Shown: in pieces, positions 1-13,700 of the stretch
How positions within the stretch are numbered: position 1 is the first letter of the stretch
Layout: the number at the start of each line of letters is the position of its first letter
Assembly: GCF_050624435.1 (NCBI RefSeq)
Contig: NC_134535.1
Span: 74,458,494-74,522,493, forward strand
Source of the DNA: Tenrec ecaudatus
Taxonomy: Eukaryota; Chordata; Mammalia; Afrosoricida; Tenrecidae
DNA: 64,000 bases
Reading direction: 5' to 3'
Notes under the pieces: generated by a model
What the model was told of the DNA's origin: nothing
Databases searched by the model: none
The model's input: only the letters and a program-made list of their open reading frames with translations
Translations under genes and position numbers: made by a program

Positions 1-449
1 AAGCCTGAGGTTGCTGTAGATTTTTCTCGGCATGCTGTTTTGATGTTGAGAATATACACGCAAAACACACCGAGTCAGCGCTGCATTCCTGCAGCGTGGC
101 ACTGTTCTCACCCTCCTTCCCTGCTTTGTCCTGGTTCACAGAAACCCACGGCCCCTCAGTGCCAGTCGGTTTGCTCTCCCAGAGATAGCTCGAGGCATCG
201 TGCTCTTAACCTTATTCATGGTGAATTAATTGGATGAGGGTTTACATTTTAGATGAATTTTTTTTCATTGAACGACCCAAACAACTTATCAAACCTCTGA
301 AGGGTAGACCATTTTGACTAGCTAAGCTGAACTATTGTTTCATTTTAAGAAGACTTCAAAAAATTGAATTAAAACAACAACAACCCAACACTTCAAGGAC
401 TAGTTTTGGTTTAAGGTTTGAAGATTATCCCAGGCTGGCCTCTCATGTA
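1..449. other. Upstream sequence without a recognised gene
   Basis: AT-rich non-coding sequence. I see no exon, splice-site pair or long frame resembling a known protein. A short stretch at about 291-370 resembles one at about 27890-27975 and may be an old dispersed repeat. In human the next gene on this side of MYO1A is NEMP1, but nothing here can be tied to its 3' end. Confidence 0.5.
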
Positions 450-657
450 GGGGAACCCTCGGTGGTGGTGGTGGTGGTTATGTGTTTGCCTATGATCCGC
501 AGTCAGCAATTTGAAACCACCAGCCGCTCCTCGGGAGAAAGGCAGGGCGTTCTGCCATTACCATCCAGTTTTGGAAACTCACAAGGGGCAGTTCTACCCT
601 GTCCTGTAGGGTCGCTATGAGTTGGCACTGACTTGATGGTAGTAAGTTGGTTTTTTG
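450..657 (+). repeat. AfroSINE, near full length
   Basis: A tRNA-derived SINE head (ggggaaccctcggtgg), box-B-like stretch, middle (ccaccagccgctcc) and tail (tagggtcgctatgagttgg) follow in order. In the head, the usual GTGGCNCAGTGGTTA segment has become a run of GGT triplets at about 461-478, so a microsatellite has grown inside the SINE. Confidence 0.85.
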
Positions 658-1964
658 CTTTCCTCATTTGAGCACACAGTAAGCACTCAGTAGGGGACGG
701 GTTGACCCAGATAAACCTCAAGTGGAACAAGGCTGTAGATCTCTGGGGAACAGGAGACCTGAGTTTTGGCCCCAGCCCTGCCAGGTTCCTAGATGTTTTG
801 CTTTAGGTCTGATTCCCCGTACACGGATGTCTGGTCACTTCTGTCTCTGACATTGGTACGCTCCACCCCTCCATGGGGAGTAGTCGTGGTATGTCACCGA
901 GGCTCAGCTTCTCCGTCTCCTTTCCTTACCTCCCCCTCCCCTTCAAATATATATAGTAGGCCAATAAATTATGTAAAGGCAGGTTGATAATGGAAATGCT
1001 GATGGGCCTGGCTGATGCAGAGTGCTTCTGCGAGAGCTATTGAGCTTGAACCTTGAACCCAGCAGCCAGTGAATGAGAGTTGGGTAGTCAAGTCCGTACT
1101 TTCCCCTAAGTGCCTGTAATGACCTGATGTGCACATTGTGCATCCCTGAGGAAAAGGGTGGTGGGAGCCTGTTATTCGGGAATCATCCTTAATGGAGGAA
1201 GGGAGGTATCCTAGAAGGCAGGACGATGTAAGCTGTTTGCCTTTCTGAGGCAGTTACTTCCAGCTGAGCTAGCAATGACCAGGGTCTTCGCAGTGCTGAG
1301 GAGGGATTAAACTGAGAGACATCTGACCTAGGTCTGGGCCCTGCGGAAAACTTGAGGTTAGGGTTGGCAGACGTGCATTCTGTTCCTGGCTCTGCTGTGT
1401 ACTAACGGTGGCATGGGACACACATCATATAGCCCCTCTGAATCTTGGCAGGTTGCCTCACTGAGCTCTCTCTTCACCTGGGGCGTCCGGCCTGTCAAGG
1501 GTTAAGCGAGCCACACCCTCAGCAGGAACACCCTCGGACTTTGTGCTGAACAGCAGGCTGCAGCCTCTCCTGCAGGACTGGCACAGGCAGCACAAAGGAA
1601 CGTCGGAGAGGGACCACGGCCTAGGAGGTCAGACTCTTTCCCGGCTTCCTTGACACCATGGACAGCGCCCACTAAGGTGCCTCTCTGCCCTTGTGGGGCC
1701 GCTTGGACTGCTATGCCCGCTTCCTGTCACAGTGGGATTCCGTCGCCATTCTCCTAGGGGCACGGGAGTGAGACTCGCCGGTTCCAGTTCTGGGTGAGTG
1801 CTGCCTTCGCCTGTCACTGCAACTCGTCCCCCATCCTGTGGTGCCTCTCCTCCGGCACCCACACCCACACCCGCGTTTCTCAAATCCAAATCCAAAGGTG
1901 CTATCTTCTCCCAGCCCCCTTCTGCTTCTAACTCTCCCCTGCTAAGTTACTTAAAAGACTTATT
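658..1964. other. Non-coding, weak MIR-like traces
   Basis: There is no recognisable gene. Segments near 745-860 and 1350-1500 have the word order of MIR (loss of 'ctggctctgccac', then 'cctctctgag') but are too diverged to place firmly. A non-coding first exon of MYO1A could lie here or in 2126-3213; I cannot place it from sequence alone. Confidence 0.4.
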
Positions 1965-2125
1965 TAGGTTTTTCCCCCGATCTGGAAAATGGGGGAACGT
2001 AATGCCACCTACTTCATGGGGGTATTGTAAGCATCAAATGAATCCCAAAGTATGTGCAAAGTGGTGCGAACAGTGCCCGGCTCACGGTAAGTGCTGCATG
2101 ATTGCACTTAGGATGGCTATTACCA
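1965..2125 (+). repeat. MIR SINE fragment
   Basis: The order 'tctggaaaatggggg', 'taatgccacctacttcat', 'gtattgtaagcatcaaatga', 'gtgcaaag', 'aacagtgcccggc', 'gtaagtgc' follows the 3' half of the ancient mammalian MIR element. Many differences suit a pre-placental age. Confidence 0.75.
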
Positions 2126-3213
2126 GTCTTATTGTGGCTGTCTCGGCTGTGTCCTGACTGGAAGGGACAAGTGTCCTCCTTTCCTGGGGGGAGAAAGCAG
2201 AGGGAAGGCAGAAGAGAACCTTCTCACCCTACCTTCCATTCCTGCTTCCTCCTCCTCCTCCTAGGTTTGGAGACAGAGATGCCAGGCGAATAGGAGGAGG
2301 ATGTGGCTCTTGATTCCCATTGGGGAGTGGCGTTGACCATTGTACAAGTCATTCTGTCCTGCGACCAGCCACCCCACCTACTCCATACCGCAGGGCCCTG
2401 TGAGGACGGTTGGACTTCCTCTTCAGGGAACACCTGCCAGATGCCTACTGCGTGGGCAGAGCCCACAGCGTGGCCTGCAGTGCCAGCTCTGCTCCTCCTT
2501 GCACCCGCCCACCCGCAACTAAGAAGCGGGGTGTGTCCCTGGGGCAAAGTCTGCCCCAGGTTGTAGGGATGGTGCCCAAGCTCGAGCTAGAACCATAGGG
2601 CCGGGGGGGGGGGCGGCACATTAGGGATCCCGACAGCTGCTTGTTTGTTGGAGAAACAGCCCCCCACCCCATCATCTCTGAGGGAGGTCAGTCTTTCATG
2701 GAGCAACTCCTGTTCTGTAACTCATGCCCCTCCAGGCCCTACTCAAAGAGCTTCTCAATGGGTACGGACAAAGTGGTGGCTGAAACAGGGGTGGGAGGTA
2801 GGTGGTTGAGAAGACCCAGGGGCCAATAAGAGACCTGGACTCTGGGCAGGTGTCTCCGGGCAGGAGGAAGATCCTTCTGCAGTTGGCTGCTGCATGCAGC
2901 TTGATTGGCGGCTCCTCCCCAACTCTTTCTCTCTCAAGCACAATTGTGTTCCCCTGGCATTACCCACTGGGTGCCTTCCTTGTCCTGGTGGTCACAGGAA
3001 GGTGGCCCTTTGCCTTCACCCCACTGAACCCTAAGGCCGGGAGCAGGGGATTGATTCCCCCCTGTCCCGCCAAGAGTTTCAGCCCCCTGTGTTCGGCTTG
3101 GGCTTGTCCAGAGGCCTCATCTAGATGGGGGTGGGGGAGGGGCTCTCTCTGCAGCCAGAGCGGAGGGGGAGGATGTCTCTTTCAAGTCTGTTTGCTCTCT
3201 TGTTCCCAAACAG
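2126..3213. other. Proximal upstream region of MYO1A
   Basis: No repeat or coding exon is recognised. It holds a G-run near 2603 and an inverted CCAAT-like word (ttgattggcgg) near 2901. If the exon at 3214 is really exon 2, this segment would be promoter or first intron; the sequence alone does not decide. Confidence 0.3.
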
Positions 3214-3299
3214 TTCTCAGGACCTAAAGCTGAGCAGCCGGCTGCAACGTCCCCTCCCTCTCCCCCACCTCCCTCCTGGGACCTGTAGCCCCTCTGGAC
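3214..3299 (+). other. MYO1A: MYO1A 5' UTR part of the first coding exon
   Basis: A pyrimidine-rich tract ending in cccaaacag (AG at 3212-3213) precedes this stretch, which runs without a break into the start codon at 3300. This suits an acceptor that joins a separate non-coding first exon, as in human. A second possible acceptor (acctgtag) lies just before the ATG, so the left border is uncertain. Confidence 0.4.
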
Positions 3300-6200
3300 A
3301 TGCCCCTCCTGGACAATTCCGTTGGGGTGGAGGACCTCATCCTCCTGGAACCCCTGGCACAGGAGTCTCTGCTCAAGAACCTCCAGCTTCGCTTTGAAAG
3401 CAAGGAGATTTATGTGAGTACAGCTTGGGCCCTGCTGGCCAGGCGTGTGGCCAGAGAGTCACCTGCTCCTCCTCCACCACGCGCCCACCCTTGAACCTGC
3501 TCCCTTCCCCTTCTTCCTTGGCTGCAGACCTACATCGGGAATGTGGTGGTCTCCGTGAATCCCTACCAGCAGCTGCCCATCTATGGCCCAGAGTTTATTA
3601 ACCAATACCGGGACTATACCTTCTTTGAGCTGAAGCCCCACATGTGAGTGGACGGCCCTGAGGGGTGGTCGGGCCCAGCTTCATCACTATGAGAGACCTC
3701 GGTTTCCTCTTATTCTTGCCCCGAAGGAGGTTCTCCAGCTGCCCCATCCTTCTCTGAATCCCCTGAGAGGCCTGGCACTTCTTGCCTCAGCCTGGCCCAA
3801 GTGGGGAAGGTAGAATGAGCCTGGGTCCTGGGGACTGGTCCCCTCTCGGTCATTGTCCACCTCCTCCCCTTAAGCTATGCATTGGCCAACGTGGCGTACC
3901 AGTCCCTGAGGGACCAGGACCGAGACCAGTGCATCCTCATCACAGGCGAGAGCGGAGCTGGCAAGACCGGTGAGGAGCCTGCGGAACGCGCCCCCGGGGG
4001 CCCTCTGAGTCCCTCCAAGCCAGGCCTGCTTCTGCCTAGTTCTCAAAAACGATGCCTCCCCAGCTTTTCTGTCGCTGAGGGGTGTGTGGTGCTGGGATGA
4101 GGGGCAATGACGGGGGGCCGGGGGTGACAGTCTGGAGGGGATTCACACTGAGGGCGTCTTCTGGACAGAGGCTAGTAAGCTGGTGATGTCCTATGTGGCG
4201 GCTGTCTGTGGCCAAGGGGAGCAGGTGAATTCCGTGAAGGAGCAGCTGCTTCAGTCAAACCCGGTGCTGGAGGGTGAGAATCCCTGGTCTTGGCCCTGCC
4301 CTGCCCACCCCTCCCGCCTAACCCCAGAGGCTCCGTCCCAGACCCTCCTGCCCCAGGGTTCCTACCGCCACTGGCCTTGTACAGCATGAGCTCCAGCATG
4401 AGCTAGCAATGACCAGCCAGGAGGCCTCTCTCCTCTAGAGAACCCCCTCCCCCTTCAGCATCCCCTCATGTACCATCCCCACTCTCTGCAGCCTTTGGCA
4501 ATGCCAAGACCATACGCAACAACAACTCCTCTCGGTTTGTGAGTGAACACCTGCCGGGGCCCCTCCCCGTGGTGTGGGGTGGGGTGGGGGTGGGGGAGTG
4601 TGAGGGGACTTGAGAGGGTGAATAGTGCAGCACAGAGCCCAGCCTGAGAGGAAGGGGTGGAGGGGGATGAAGGCCTTCTCTGGTCTCTCTTTGAAGGGAA
4701 AATACATGGACATCGAGTTTGACTTCAAGGGCATGCCTCTCGGTGGTGTCATCACAAACTGTATGTATCTCCCTCTGCCCATTTGCAGCTGGTCTCCCCC
4801 TCCCCCAACACCCCCACCCCCGTGGCTCATGTGCTGCTGTAGGAAAGTGGAGCCCCAGACTGCCAGGGGGAGGGAGCAGGATGAGGACAGAATTAGGGGG
4901 GGGGGGTTGCTCAACAAACCTCTCCGGATCTCCAACAGATCTGCTGGAGAAATCCCGCGTGGTGAAGCAGCTGAAGGGAGAAAGGAACTTCCACATCTTC
5001 CATCAGCTGCTGGCCGGGGCAGACACACAGCTGCTCAGTAAGCACCTGCCTGGAGCCTCTCCAACCTCCACTCGACCCCAGCGCCCCTGGGACCCACTGC
5101 CCCTGCCCCCCCAGACTTGGCCTTACCTGCAATCCCCACCCTGAGCTTTGCTCACCCCGGTTGGGAACAAATCCTCTGACCTCTGTGTTCTATCTATCCA
5201 AGAGCTGCCATCTCGCTTGGACATTGCTTTTATTTCTCTGCCCCTCCCGGTTCCTCTTCCTCCCAAACACAACACAACACAACACAACACAACACAAAGA
5301 AACACGGAACAGTCCCTTTCAGGAGCTTGGGTTTTCATTGCTCGTTCCGCACGGAATGAGAGGCTGCTCCAGAACTTTCGATGAGCTATAGTCCAAGTGA
5401 GCCTCAGTCTCTAGCCGCCCCGCCAGGAGCCTGCCCCTGGTTTCTTCTTCTTGGCTGGTTCTGTGGCTATTCCGTTCATTCATTGATTTTATTAAGTCTC
5501 TTGAACACCTGAATGTGACCGGACACTAAAGGAGATGTATAAGACATGGGTGGCCAACGGCCATCTTCTGGAGTTGGACACGTTACAGGAGGTGTGGCAG
5601 GATGGCAACAGGCCAGGGCAGTCGGCACAAGTAGGAGGGATGGAGCCCCTTGCCTGGTCCCAGGGGCGAACCCATTGCAGGCAGCCTGGCCGAACGTTGG
5701 GCTGGCCCGTGGTGGCTCGAGACGGACGGCACAGCGGGGTCTGGTGGGACTGTAGTCTGTCACTTTGCCTCCCGGTCCTCCTCTTGCTGTGAGCTGTCCG
5801 TGGGTTTCCGATGATTCTGGGCTGGACTCGTGCTTGTCTCTTTCTCCCTCCGAGAGGTCGCTGTGGCTCAGGAACCCCCATAGCTTCCGCCTCCCCCGTG
5901 CCTTCACGGTCTTAGCGTGTCCCATTGTCTGAATCATGGCACAGGACCTTGTTCGGGCTGACCCTGTCAGCGGAGCCCTCTTTACCTCCTCATTTCAGTG
6001 GAGTCTCCTCCGCTAAGTCTTCTTGGGGCCGTACTTGCAGGGCCCCCCTGACTCATCCTTCCTGCAGACTCGTTCAGGCTTCACATTGTGAGTCACCAGG
6101 GAGCTCCCATCAAGCTCTGGTTTGAGGAACGCGCCTTGATTTTGCGGTTACTTGCACAACAGCATTGATACCCATTCCGGCCTGAGGATGAACCCAGTGT

Positions 6201-9200
6201 TCCCCATCTCAAAGAAACAACTTTGGCCATCCCCTGGATCCATTCATTTGTTTACTTATCTATTTTAAGTTTCTGGATGCCAGCCAGGCACTTGAAAGAC
6301 AGAGACGAGAGACCCAGGGCCAACATACAACCTCTCTCATCATGGGGTAGGGTGTGTGTGTGGGGGGGGGGTACACAGGAGAGTCACTTGGCTCCGCAGT
6401 GCCAGAGAGAACCTTCTGGGGCAGGTGTCAGGGTCCGCGGGGAGCATGGTGTCTGCTGTTTCATTGGGGCTTTGTGACCGCTTACTGACTGCGCCAAGCC
6501 AGGCCGAGGGTTTGCTGCTGAGGCTGGCCAGTGGGGAGAGCTGGGCTTTCTCTTCTGCACGCCTTCTGTCCTTCCAGGGCACTGACTCCCGAGCAGGATG
6601 GAGCGCTTTCACGTGTGTTTTGATTGCTTGGAACCTTTTATTGATTCGGGAGAGGAAAGGAGAATGAGGCTTTTTTATCATAATGGTTACAAGAAAAAAG
6701 AAAAAGAAACTGCCGCTATTTTAAAAAATCCACTAGGAATACTCAAATCCCACATACCACTTCAAGATTTCACCTATTGCCATGGAAGGAAGGATCTCTG
6801 GAAAGACAGAAACACACAAATGGGGCCCTGGGACAAGTAAAGGAGCCATCCCAGGGCAAGGGCCGGCAGGGGTCATAGCTCCCTGACGGGAAGGCTCCTT
6901 CCTGAGAGCCTGGGCACTGACCTCTCTCCCCCACGCTGGCCCTTCCAGAGGCCCTGAAGCTCGAGCGAGACCCGGGCTGCTATGCCTATCTGAACGCAGA
7001 CGTGTCCGAGGTGGGCGGCATGGATGATGCCTCTAACTTCAGGACAGTCCAGGTGGGTACCGGGCGGGGTGGGCTGCGGCCCTCGGGCGTCCCCTGAACC
7101 CAGCCTGGAGAAGAAGACATTGGCTGGGCTCCTCTAATCTGGCTTCTGGTTCTGCCTTCCCCTAAGAATGCCATGGCCGTGATTGGATTCTCGGAGGACG
7201 AGATTCGGCAGGTGCTGGAGGTGACAGCGCTGGTGCTGAAGCTGGGGAATGTGGAGCTGGCCAGCGAGTTCCAGGCCAACGGGGTCTCAGCAAGTGGCAT
7301 CTGTGAGGGGCCAGGTCAGCACCCTTGCCCAGGTCTCGGAGCTTCCTCTGGCTCTGTGGACTCTTCTGGCCTCCTGGGCATGATTCAGGCCCTCTTAGCC
7401 GGCTCCTGAGCGCTCCCCAGACAGACTCCTCAAGAGCTCTTGGTGAAGCCTATTGGAAAGGGGTTGGGAAGTTTGGTAGGGGTCTAGGGTAGGGGTCCTC
7501 AAACGTTTTAAACAGGGGGCCAGTTCACTGTCCCTCACACCCATTGGAGGGCCAGACTATAGTTGAAACAAAATAACTATGAACAAATTCCTATGCACAT
7601 TACACATATCTTATTTTGAAGTGAAAAACAAAATGGGGAAAAAACACCCGGAGGCCTGGATAAATATCCTCGGCGGGCCTCGAGTACCCCGCGGGCCGTA
7701 GTTTGAGGACCCCTGCTCTAGGGGTTCTCTGAGTCTCAGTCGATTCTTCTACAAAATGGGATCCACCATGCCTGTTTCAGGAGTTTCTCATATCAAAGTG
7801 GATACTGTCAGCAACACAGAGCTTCCATCTCTCTCCTCCCCCAGAGTCCTCCATGCCCACAATGGCCTGCTGTGACTCTCCCTGGAGTTGGGTGGGAGGA
7901 GGGGGCGCCTCTTCTCAGGCCATATTGCATTTTCTCACCACTCTAGTTACCCAGGAGATTGGGGAGCTGGTGGGTTTAAATTCAAAAGACCTAGAAAGAG
8001 CTTTGTGTGCAAGGACCATGGAAACGGCCAAGGAAAAAGTGGTCACAGCTTTGAATGTCATCCAGGTAAGGGCGCCTATGAGAGGGGGCTGCTTGTGAAC
8101 CTGTCCCATGACTGCCCACTCTGACCAGCCTGGTTCTGTCCCGCAGGCTCAGTATGCCCGGGACGCTCTGGCCAAGAACATCTACAACCGTCTCTTCAAT
8201 TGGATCGTGAATCGAATCAACGAGAGTATCAAGGTAGAGGGCCCTCTTCCTTCAACACTCCTCTGCTTGCCTCCCCTTTCTCACTCCGGTCTCTAGTCCC
8301 ATACCTTGGGTCCTGAGATGACCAGTTAGGGAGATGGCTGGGGCGGGGCGCTGGGGCAACCGTGCCTGGTTCTTCCTGGTACTGTGCTATTGCGGAGATG
8401 GCAGGGACTTCAGAATGAGATATTCTGGACTCCCTGCTGATCACCTGGGTGGCCTTCCAACTTCACAAAGATTCTATCTTGCACTTTCCTGATGTGAAAA
8501 ATGGGACATTAGTGCCCATCTAATTCACAGGACTGAGTGAATGTCAGACAAATTTATAGGCACGGCTACCGTAAGGCCCAACAACTCGACTGCTAACTAG
8601 ACCCAAGAGAAGCAAAAGCTAGGATCCCCTAAGAACTTGTCCACAAGTGCTCATAGTGGCATGGTTTACAGTAACCCCAAGGAAGAAACCATCAACAGGA
8701 TAAGCAAAGTGCGTGCATCCGTACAAGGGAATGTGATTCAGGATCGAAGGACCGGTACGTGCTAGAGCACAGTGAACCTCGGCAATACCATGCTAGATGA
8801 AAGAAGCCAGACACAGAGGCCGCATCGTATGTGGACCCATTTAGATGAAGTCTGCCGGGTGGGTAGGCCCACAGGGAGAGGGCGTAGGTTAAAGGTAGGG
8901 CCTGGAGAGTGACTGCAGTGGGAGTGCCTCGTCGCTGCCAGTCCCTAGAGCTAGTAGAGCAGGGAGGTGTAGGATCCCTTATCAAAATGTGCCAGTACGA
9001 CGCAGCGGTGGCGTTGCAGAAGGGTAAGCGTTGAACTGCTAACCATGAGGCTGGTTCAAACCCAGCAGCCGCTCTGGGGGAGAAAGGGGAGGCTCTTTGC
9101 TCCTGTGGAGATTTACAGCCTCAGAAACCCCGTGGAGGGTCTTGGTGAGTTGGAAGAACTTGATGGCAGGGGTGAGTTGGGATGGTTACAGAACTCTGAA

Positions 9201-10746
9201 TGTAGGAGACCCACTGCTTTGCATACATTAAAAGGGAGGCTCGCATGTGAACTATACCTCAATAAAGCTGTTATTTCACTTTTTAAATGATGCACCGGAG
9301 GTGCCATTTATTTAGAATGAGTTGCTCGAGAGCAACAGGGTCGATGGGGGAGTCTGAATCCAGGCTCGGGTAAGGGCTCAGTCCTTCTGAGATCTGGTTT
9401 TCTTCATCTGTAACATGGGACTAGTCATCCCTTGTTCTGGGTGATGGTAAGGATGAGGGAAATAGGGATGCCATTCTTTTGGGGGAAAGGCGCTGCCAAT
9501 GGAAGGATGGGCACTATCCTGAGCGGATTTTTGTACCTTTCTACTGCTTAGCAGACCCAAACGCCAAACCAGCTGCTGTTGGGTGGATTCTGACTCCCGG
9601 CCACCCCATGGGGGTTCAATGGGAACTGTAGCCTGTAGGGTGTTCAGTGGCAGAATTTCTGCGATCGATGGTCAGGTCTTTCTCCTGAGGCCCCTCTGGG
9701 TGGACTTGAACCACCAACCTTGCGGTGGCTAGCAGCTTTGTGTTCATTGTTGGCGCCACTTGGGAACACACACACCTTACCTTGTGCCAAGGGAGCACAA
9801 TTCTGGCAGGAGTGTGTCTTCCTTCTCCTTGGCATCTCTCCCTGGGCTTGTCTCCAGCCTCTGGAGGAGGCAGAACAACATCACATCCGCGCCTTAGCAG
9901 CCCGGTCAAGGGCAGTGGATGCCGTTTGCCTCCTGCTCCAGCCAGGTCATCCCCAGAAGGGCCTGTCCTCAGACTGCTCTTGCCTCTCTCTTCAGGTGGG
10001 CACCGGGGAGAGGAAGAAGGTCATGGGCGTACTGGATATCTATGGCTTTGAAATATTACAGGTAAGAAGGCTTCAGCCAGCCTCAGAATCCTAGTTCCCT
10101 AGTGGTAGAGGCAGACCACGAGCGGTGGCGGCATGATGGTTAAGTGTGTGACGGCTAAGACAAGGTCTGGGGTGCAAACCCAGCTGAGTCGCTACAGGAG
10201 GAAAGCTCTAGCCAGCTGCTCCGGTCAAGATTCCAGCCCAGGCAGCCCCAGAGCTCTCCATGGTCTCCATGACTGAGAGCCGGCAGGCTGTGCGTGCGCG
10301 CACACACACATGCACACACACACGCCCCACACACAGAGGCGGGCAGGCTCTAAGAGGGAGATGGGAGAGGGGAGGAAAGGTCTGGGGGTGAGCTGCTCTG
10401 ACTTTACTCTGTGCCTCACCCGCAGGATAACAGCTTTGAACAGTTTGTGATCAACTACTGCAACGAGAAGCTACAGCAGGTGTTCATAGAAATAACCCTG
10501 AAAGAGGAGCAGGAGGAGTATGCGAGAGAGGTAAACACAGGCTGTGGAGGCAGAGCAGGTCCCTGGAGCTTTCTCCTTAATCCCAATCTCCCCTGGGGTG
10601 ACCCCAGATGGAACCCAAAGGACACAACTTGCCCTCGGACGGTACAGCCGCGCACTGAGCACTGCGGCATAGCCAAGTGACCCTCGTCTCTGCCGTCTAT
10701 CTCCGGCCCTCCCCACCAGCCCAGCCTCCCACTCCAGAAGGGCCAG

Positions 10747-10783
<37 letters not shown>

Positions 10784-13700
10784 TGTGGTGTTTGGAGTCC
10801 TGACAAGGAGGAAGTGACAGCCGTGCTTGGCTTAGGGCAGACTATGAACCCAATTCAGAAGGGACATTTCTCCTGGGCTTGGCACATCCTGTCCTTTGCA
10901 CTTCTCTAACGTCGCAGAACTCTGTCTCCTCAGGGTTCTCGCAGCTGGGCCTCCTTTCTGGCAGCCCTCTGATGCCCTGCCTTGTCGGCTCACACTCTCC
11001 ACATTTCTTCCTGGTCTGTCACTGTGGTCCAGGGACAGCCCCTGTCATCGCGGGCTGGGTGCGAGAAAGAGGCTTCTGATTGAGTGTGTGGCAGTCTCGC
11101 TCATGAAAGCCCTCCCAGGACTGCTCCCGTGCTCTTGGGAACCTCTAGTGCTGGAATTTGGGGCAAATGTGATCGAAATGCGTGCAAACGGGTTTCTTAT
11201 TGTTGTGTACGTTTTAACCCTCTCATGACTGCATTACTTTCTGCCTTGACTATTTTGTGGATGTCATGGATATCAGCCGTTTGCACTTTGGCCATGTTGT
11301 CCGGAGAGAGCAGTCCCTGGAGGTCATCGTGCTTGGTAACGTAGAGGGAAGTGAAAGAGAGGAAGGCCATCGGCGAGATGCACTGACACGGTGGCTGAGA
11401 CCGTGGGCTCAGGCATAGGAACCACTGTGAGGATGGCACAGGGTGGCCGTGGGTCAGAGGCGACTCAGTGGCACCTAATAATAACGACAATGTACGTGTT
11501 CAGTAAATGACGCGATATGTTGGAATCATGGGGAAAATAGTTTTTGAGGTGTATAGAGTTTGATGCAATGATGTGGGACATATATGTCCCAAGTAGCTTC
11601 TGGTGGTAGGATTGGTAGTTATACAGGCTCTCCCAAGGCTGTACAGTTCCCTGCGGTCGGTTGCATTTATTACAATTGGAGTTGCAGCTTCCCAAGCAAC
11701 CCAAGAGGCTGAAGACGTTGGTGGGGGATCTATGTCCCATGGATCATGAAAAGGTTAATTGAAAAAATATATATCAAATATATTATGCAGACCCATATTT
11801 CAAATTTCAAAAAAGCTTAAGAGGGTGCATAGTGTGGCCTCTCACTCCCACTCCTGCTCTGGTGCCCTCATTTCCCTCCCCAACCAAGCAGCCGGAGAGC
11901 CTCCTCCCAGAGGGGCTCGGTATAGATACAGGCAAATCTGCAAGGATGGTATTACCACAGAGGCAGGAAATTCACGCTGCCCTGCACCTCATTTTCATTA
12001 CTGAACGAGCGATCTTTCTGTGGCGGTAGATAAAGAGTTTTATTTTATTTATTTTTCATAGCTACACATTACATAGGGCTTATAAAGATATGCTAACTAA
12101 CTCACGGAACCAGTTGGGGAAGTTATTTTGGGGATGAAGTAGAAGGCAACTGGACTAACTTCTCCCCTGTGAGTGAAGGGGGAAGAAAGGCTTGCGCTGC
12201 TCAGATCCCCCTGAAAATGACCTCGGCTGGGAGGGCTGCTCCTCGGGACTGGTGTGGCTCAGGAGCTATTCCGCCTGCAGACCTAAGCTCAGCAAATCCC
12301 TCAAGGGTGGGACCACTGTGTCTTTGGCTCTTCTTCCTCTCGTCTTTCTTGGAAGGGTGGGGTCTTCTGCTTCTGTACCATGTGCGGTGTTTTTGTTTGT
12401 GTACTTGCTTATTTCTTGTTCTACAATCTTGAAGGTATTCTGGATACCAGTGCTTCTCCAAGTGTGGTCCTGGGCTCCCAGCATTGGGAATGTCCTGGGA
12501 AGGCAGCTTCCAGGACCCACTCTGACTGCCCAATCAGAAACTGTGGGCTTGGGACCAAGCAATCCATTTTAACAAGCCCTCCAAGGTGATGGTGACGCAC
12601 ACTTAGGTGTGAGAATCACTTACGGTGATCTTTGACCACGTACCAACTTTGCTCTGATGTTGGACAACACTTTCTTTCTCGGGGCGGGGCGGGGCGGGGC
12701 GGGGTTCAGGTTTGGTGGTATATTGGCAAAGTGGCATGGCCACTGGTTTCCCCCATGCATTTGGGTCCTTCTTGACTTGCGCGGTGGAGTGACCCTTTGT
12801 CCCCGTCCTTACCCAACATGTCCCACTCCCCTCTGCACCCTACCCCACCTGCAGGACTCCCGGCTTTGTTCTCCCTTGGGTCTGTCTGCCCATCCCACAG
12901 TTCTCTTCCAGTCTCGAAGGGAACAGAAACCATACCAACAGACAGCTCCTAACGACGGGCCTTCCTGATGGTCCTCTGCTGGGCGGTAGAATGGGGCAGC
13001 CGGCACAGGTGAGGCCATAGAGACTTGTCTTGGACTCGCTCCCTGCAATGTGTTGCATCTCCCCTCACCAGGGCATCCCGTGGACAAAGGTGGACTACTT
13101 TGACAATGGTATCATCTGCAACCTCATTGAGCATGTGAGTTATCCGTCCAGGTACCTCTAAAGCCATGCCTTCCAGGTAGCCTGGCAACCCCTTGGCAAC
13201 GAGGGAAAAACCGAGAAGGGTGTGGGGGCAGCAGTGAGTGTGCGGCTATTTCGGGAACCAGCTCTGGGCTGGGCTGCTTCTGTTCCCCTGACCAGAATCA
13301 GCGAGGCATCCTGGCCATGCTAGACGAGGAGTGTCTGCGGCCTGGGGTGGTCAGCGACTCCACCTTCCTGGCGAAGCTCAACCAGCTCTTCTCCAAACAC
13401 GATCACTATGAGAGCAAGGTCACCCAGAATGCCCAGCACCAGTATGACCACACCATGGGCCTCAGCAGCTTCCGCATCTGCCACTATGCGGGCAAGGTAA
13501 TGCGGGCACCCTGGGGGGCAAAGAGAAGCCGGGGCGTGGAGAAGGAGTTGGGGATGGTAGCGGTGGGAGTAATTTCCCAGGGGACAGGGGGAGGGTCAGG
13601 TGCTGGGACAGGCTCAGGAGCTCCCAGACCAAGAGCCATCCTCCACAGGTGACGTACAATGTGGTCAGCTTCATCGACAAAAATAATGACCTACTCTTCC

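Noticed and set aside
1-300. 3' UTR of NEMP1
   Set aside because: Expected nearby from human order, but nothing in the sequence identifies it.
9258-9270. AATAAA-type signal inside a MYO1A intron
   Set aside because: It is part of the tail of an old L1M element, not a gene end.
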